A DNA stretch of 9,138 nt, from the NCBI GenBank assembly GCA_026709725.1, contig JAPOSK010000083.1, positions 1-9,138 on the forward strand, read 5' to 3'. The notes under the pieces are model-generated. The model was given only the letters and a program-made list of their open reading frames with translations, had not been told where the DNA came from and did not search any database. Position 1 is the stretch's first letter, and every line of letters starts with the position of its first letter. Position numbers and translations under genes: made by a program. Positions 7,523 to 9,138 of the stretch are shown one piece after another. Source of the stretch: Paracoccaceae bacterium. GTDB taxonomy: Bacteria > Pseudomonadota > Alphaproteobacteria > Rhodobacterales > Rhodobacteraceae.

Positions 7523-7552
7523 TTTATAACTTTAAGGATCCTGATCTGTAAA
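7523..7552 (-). promoter_or_regulatory. Candidate sigma70-type promoter for the P450 operon
   Basis: On the - strand TTTACA (7552-7547, one mismatch to TTGACA) is followed after 18 bases by TATAAA (7528-7523, one mismatch to TATAAT). Transcription would begin near 7515 and leave a leader of about 70 bases before TTG 7442. The site sits in the most AT-rich part of the region and points at the P450 fusion. A second TTGACG at about 7518-7513 lacks a good -10 partner. Confidence 0.5.
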
Positions 7553-7699
7553 CCACTGATCAATAAATGGAAATTTCCCCATTCTATGCCTCTCTGAGCG
7601 GTGCCGCCTCATCCGCATTTATATGGCTGCGACCATTCAGGTTCTTGCCCACCCGACAATCCCTCTCCACCGGCATTCCGTCTGACAATGCGGGCCGCT

Positions 7700-7965
7700 C
7701 CCGGTCGTGTCTCCGGGCGGTTCACCGGCTTCGCGTTCCCCATCCGGCCCTCCATGTTCGGGAAGCGGTTCAACCGTGACCCCACGGTTTCCGCGACCAA
7801 GAATGCAGCCGAACGGGCACTGCGGGCCCTCAAGGTGCAGCAGACGATCTCCGGCAGTTTCCGCCGCGCGACCGGGGCCCGGAACCATGGGGCGCTGCGG
7901 ATCGTGCCGGACGACCTCACGGGCGGCTTGAGATGTCCTGAATCGCCTTTCGGGCCGGGAATGCC
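7700..7965 (+). mobile_element. tnpC: IS66-type transposase remnant, C-terminal part
   Basis: From 7769 to 7900 one + strand frame reads FNRDPTVSATKNAAERALR, then ALKVQQTISGSFR (7829-7864) and GARNHGALR (7874-7900). This closely follows the conserved C-terminal block of IS66-type TnpC transposases (DPxVPxTNNxAERxLR, KVQQKISGxFRS). The frame then breaks: DVLNRLSG, compare the usual DVL-x-ALT ending, appears in another frame at 7932-7955 just after a TGA. Upstream, 7700-7770 can be read as a shifted continuation (HVREAVQ). There is no room for the first two thirds of the gene before the P450 start, so this is a truncated, frameshifted, dead copy. The second Asn of the usual TNN is kept but the first is Lys. 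Confidence 0.65.
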
Positions 7966-8520
7966 GTACAGGAACCTGAACAGTTGCAGGCCACTTTCCC
8001 TTCCTGCCCAAGTTGCACCATCTGATGACAGGGCCATTGAATTGTCTGTCCGGCGATTTGCGCGTGGTGATTTTCGGTTGACCTGTGCGCGGTGACGGTG
8101 TGTCCGACCCATGGTGGGCGTGAGCATCGGCATTGGGGCTGTCTGGTCGCGGAGCATCACGATTTGCGGCTTCATGGAGTTGCTGGCAAGGGTCTGCGTC
8201 ATACTGCCCTGCATGGCGAAACCTGGCTTGTGCTGATTGGCCGACAGTCAGGTGCGTTCAGCCTGGCGGCATGCGACTGCTGGATCGGGGTGGTCACCGG
8301 TGCAGCAGTTCCGGTGTCCCGTTGAAAGGGTTCGGACCCTCGCTGAGAGTGTGTTTGCAACCAGGACAGGGGAGAGTGGCAGGATGCGGAGTGAGGTCTG
8401 TTGCATTGATAGTTGTGGAGGACGGGGGGCAGCAATGCCATCGTCCACCCGGCCCCGCCGCAAGGACAGGTGTTGGGCATTCCGAACGCATGTTCGATTT
8501 GGAGCGGCTTGGCCGGCATC
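7963..8520 (-). mobile_element. tnpC: IS66-type transposase remnant, N-terminal and middle part, opposite strand
   Basis: Read on the - strand across several frames, pieces of TnpC appear in the family order: NTCPCGGAGWTM near 8474 (compare TCPCCGGAMxVIGED), TSLRIL at 8397 (compare FRVLVTRRPK), LPCPGCKHTLSEGPNPFNG from about 8374 (compare ACRxCxxxVVQAPAPxR), DHPDPAVACRQAER from 8295 (compare DHLPLYRQAE), DQTAPMPMLTPTMGRT from 8148 (compare DETTAPVLDPGRGRT, which carries a catalytic acid) and SGLQLFRFLYG near 7992 (compare GILQVDAYAGF). Spacings are slightly shorter than in an intact gene, as expected with small deletions. Every frame is interrupted, so the gene is dead. It meets the + strand piece tail to tail near 7963. 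Each match alone is weak; the ordered series is what persuades me. Confidence 0.45.
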
Positions 8521-8623
8521 CGGGAACTCCGATTCTGGCGGGATCAGAGCAGAGGGCGGATTTCTGAGTTGACACCTCATCACGGTAAAGGCTTCTCTTC
8601 ACGGCATCGATTGCGCATCAGGA

Positions 8624-9138
8624 TCATCCTGTCGGTGCAGGAAGGGGTGCAGAATCAAGATGACCTGCCTCAATGAGATATGTCCGGAACGAGGGGATCG
8701 GGGCGGTGGGGGTGCCGTCCGGCATTTCGTGCAGGGCACCTTGGTGGATGAGATGGTCGGCCATCAATTCTGCGTCCATGTTTCCGGGAAAGGACCACTG
8801 ACGTCCAGGATGCGTCCCCTCATGTGCGATGATAGAATTGATGACATCAACCCGGCGTGCTCCCGGCGTGAGTTCATGCATCACTGCTGCCACCAGAGAG
8901 GCGGACTCCTTAATCGCCGGGGACCGCTGGGCCTGGTAGTAGCGGATGCGGCTGGCAGCAGCCTCCTCCTCAACCCCTGTCCAGTCGATGCAGAGGAGGC
9001 TGCCATCTGCGGCGAAGGCCTTGCGGCCAAGGGCCTGGAGGGCGAAGTGAAGATGGCGGGGCCACCCTTGGCAGGGTGCCGCCAACCGCTTGAGACATTC
9101 CTCGTGGCCCTGAAACTCCAGACCAAAACGGGCACAGA
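8624..9138 (-). CDS. C-terminal part of an ATPase-like protein, 5' end missing
   Basis: The frame is open to the right edge, giving 171 visible residues and a TGA at 8626-8624; the start and any Walker motifs lie outside the window. The first visible stretch, FGLEFQGHEECLKRLA, then GWPRHLHFALQALGR, looks like the helical lid of AAA/STAND-type ATP-binding proteins. A helical region with RIRYYQAQRSPAIKES follows, and the end contains a small possible winged-helix-like part with LIHQGALHEMPDG and PIPSFRTYLIEAGH. Similar tails occur in uncharacterised bacterial ATP-binding proteins. The TTG at 9085 is internal, not the likely start. It is separated from the P450 operon by IS debris and may be unrelated. 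The role is unknown; with only this tail the family call is tentative. Confidence 0.6.
   Translation of the reverse strand, partial: CARFGLEFQGHEECLKRLAAPCQGWPRHLHFALQALGRKAFAADGSLLCIDWTGVEEEAAASRIRYYQAQRSPAIKESASLVAAVMHELTPGARRVDVINSIIAHEGTHPGRQWSFPGNMDAELMADHLIHQGALHEMPDGTPTAPIPSFRTYLIEAGHLDSAPLPAPTG

Noticed and set aside
7850..7895. ARRKLPEI on the - strand as the TnpC CWAHARRKFFE motif
   Set aside because: It is the complement of the KVQQTISGSFR block, which matches the family far better on the + strand.
7609..8214. A 201-residue - strand frame as an intact gene
   Set aside because: Its first part carries the TnpC-like DQTAPMPMLTPTMGRT, but the later part is antisense to the strong + strand TnpC block, so the long frame is a mosaic of debris.
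8092..8567. Overlapping + strand frames of 77, 144 and 111 residues
   Set aside because: They show no domain features and lie opposite the decayed - strand TnpC pieces; their length is explained by few stops in GC-rich DNA.
1..9138. tRNA genes, rRNA genes, CRISPR arrays or riboswitches
   Set aside because: I saw no regularly spaced repeats, no cloverleaf-like segments with GTTCRA-type arms, and no familiar aptamer cores in the gaps.

Overview
The window looks like an accessory stretch of a bacterial chromosome, probably from a proteobacterium and perhaps an alphaproteobacterium. That rests only on moderately GC-rich coding sequence, Shine-Dalgarno-led genes, the flavor of the proteins and the type of insertion-sequence debris; no rRNA or other marker gene is present. 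It holds two gene pairs that converge on each other, separated by gene-poor regions that appear to contain decayed transposase genes.

Left half, + strand: the window opens inside a FAD-dependent amine-oxidase-like oxidoreductase (1-1182, N-terminus missing). About 620 bases without a convincing gene follow, then a 12-helix RND/MMPL-family exporter (1843-4173). Middle and right, - strand: an upstream gene encodes an unusual two-domain protein (7442-5412), an N-terminal GPP34 (GOLPH3/Vps74-like) domain fused to a cytochrome P450. It is followed on the same strand by a possible 52-residue membrane peptide (5363-5205) and a small SRPBCC/START-like protein (5132-4650). A good sigma70-type promoter and a strong ribosome binding site sit ahead of the P450 fusion.

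From 7449 to 8623 there is no intact gene. I read it as rearranged IS66-type transposase (TnpC) debris: the N-terminal and middle portions run on the - strand (about 8520-7963) and a C-terminal portion runs on the + strand (about 7700-7965), so the pieces meet tail to tail. Weaker IS5-like traces may lie in the other two gene-poor gaps (about 4258-4440 and 1557-1700). The window closes with the C-terminal part of a - strand ATPase-like protein (9138-8624).

Taken together, a flavin oxidoreductase, an RND lipid-type exporter, a P450 and a START-like binding protein suggest oxidative modification, binding and export of a hydrophobic molecule. The GPP34 domain, whose eukaryotic relatives bind a phosphoinositide at Golgi membranes, suggests that the P450 may be held at a membrane. 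This shared pathway is an inference from co-location; nothing in the sequence names the substrate. The GPP34-P450 fusion, whose P450 also lacks the usual I-helix acid-alcohol pair, is the most interesting item here.
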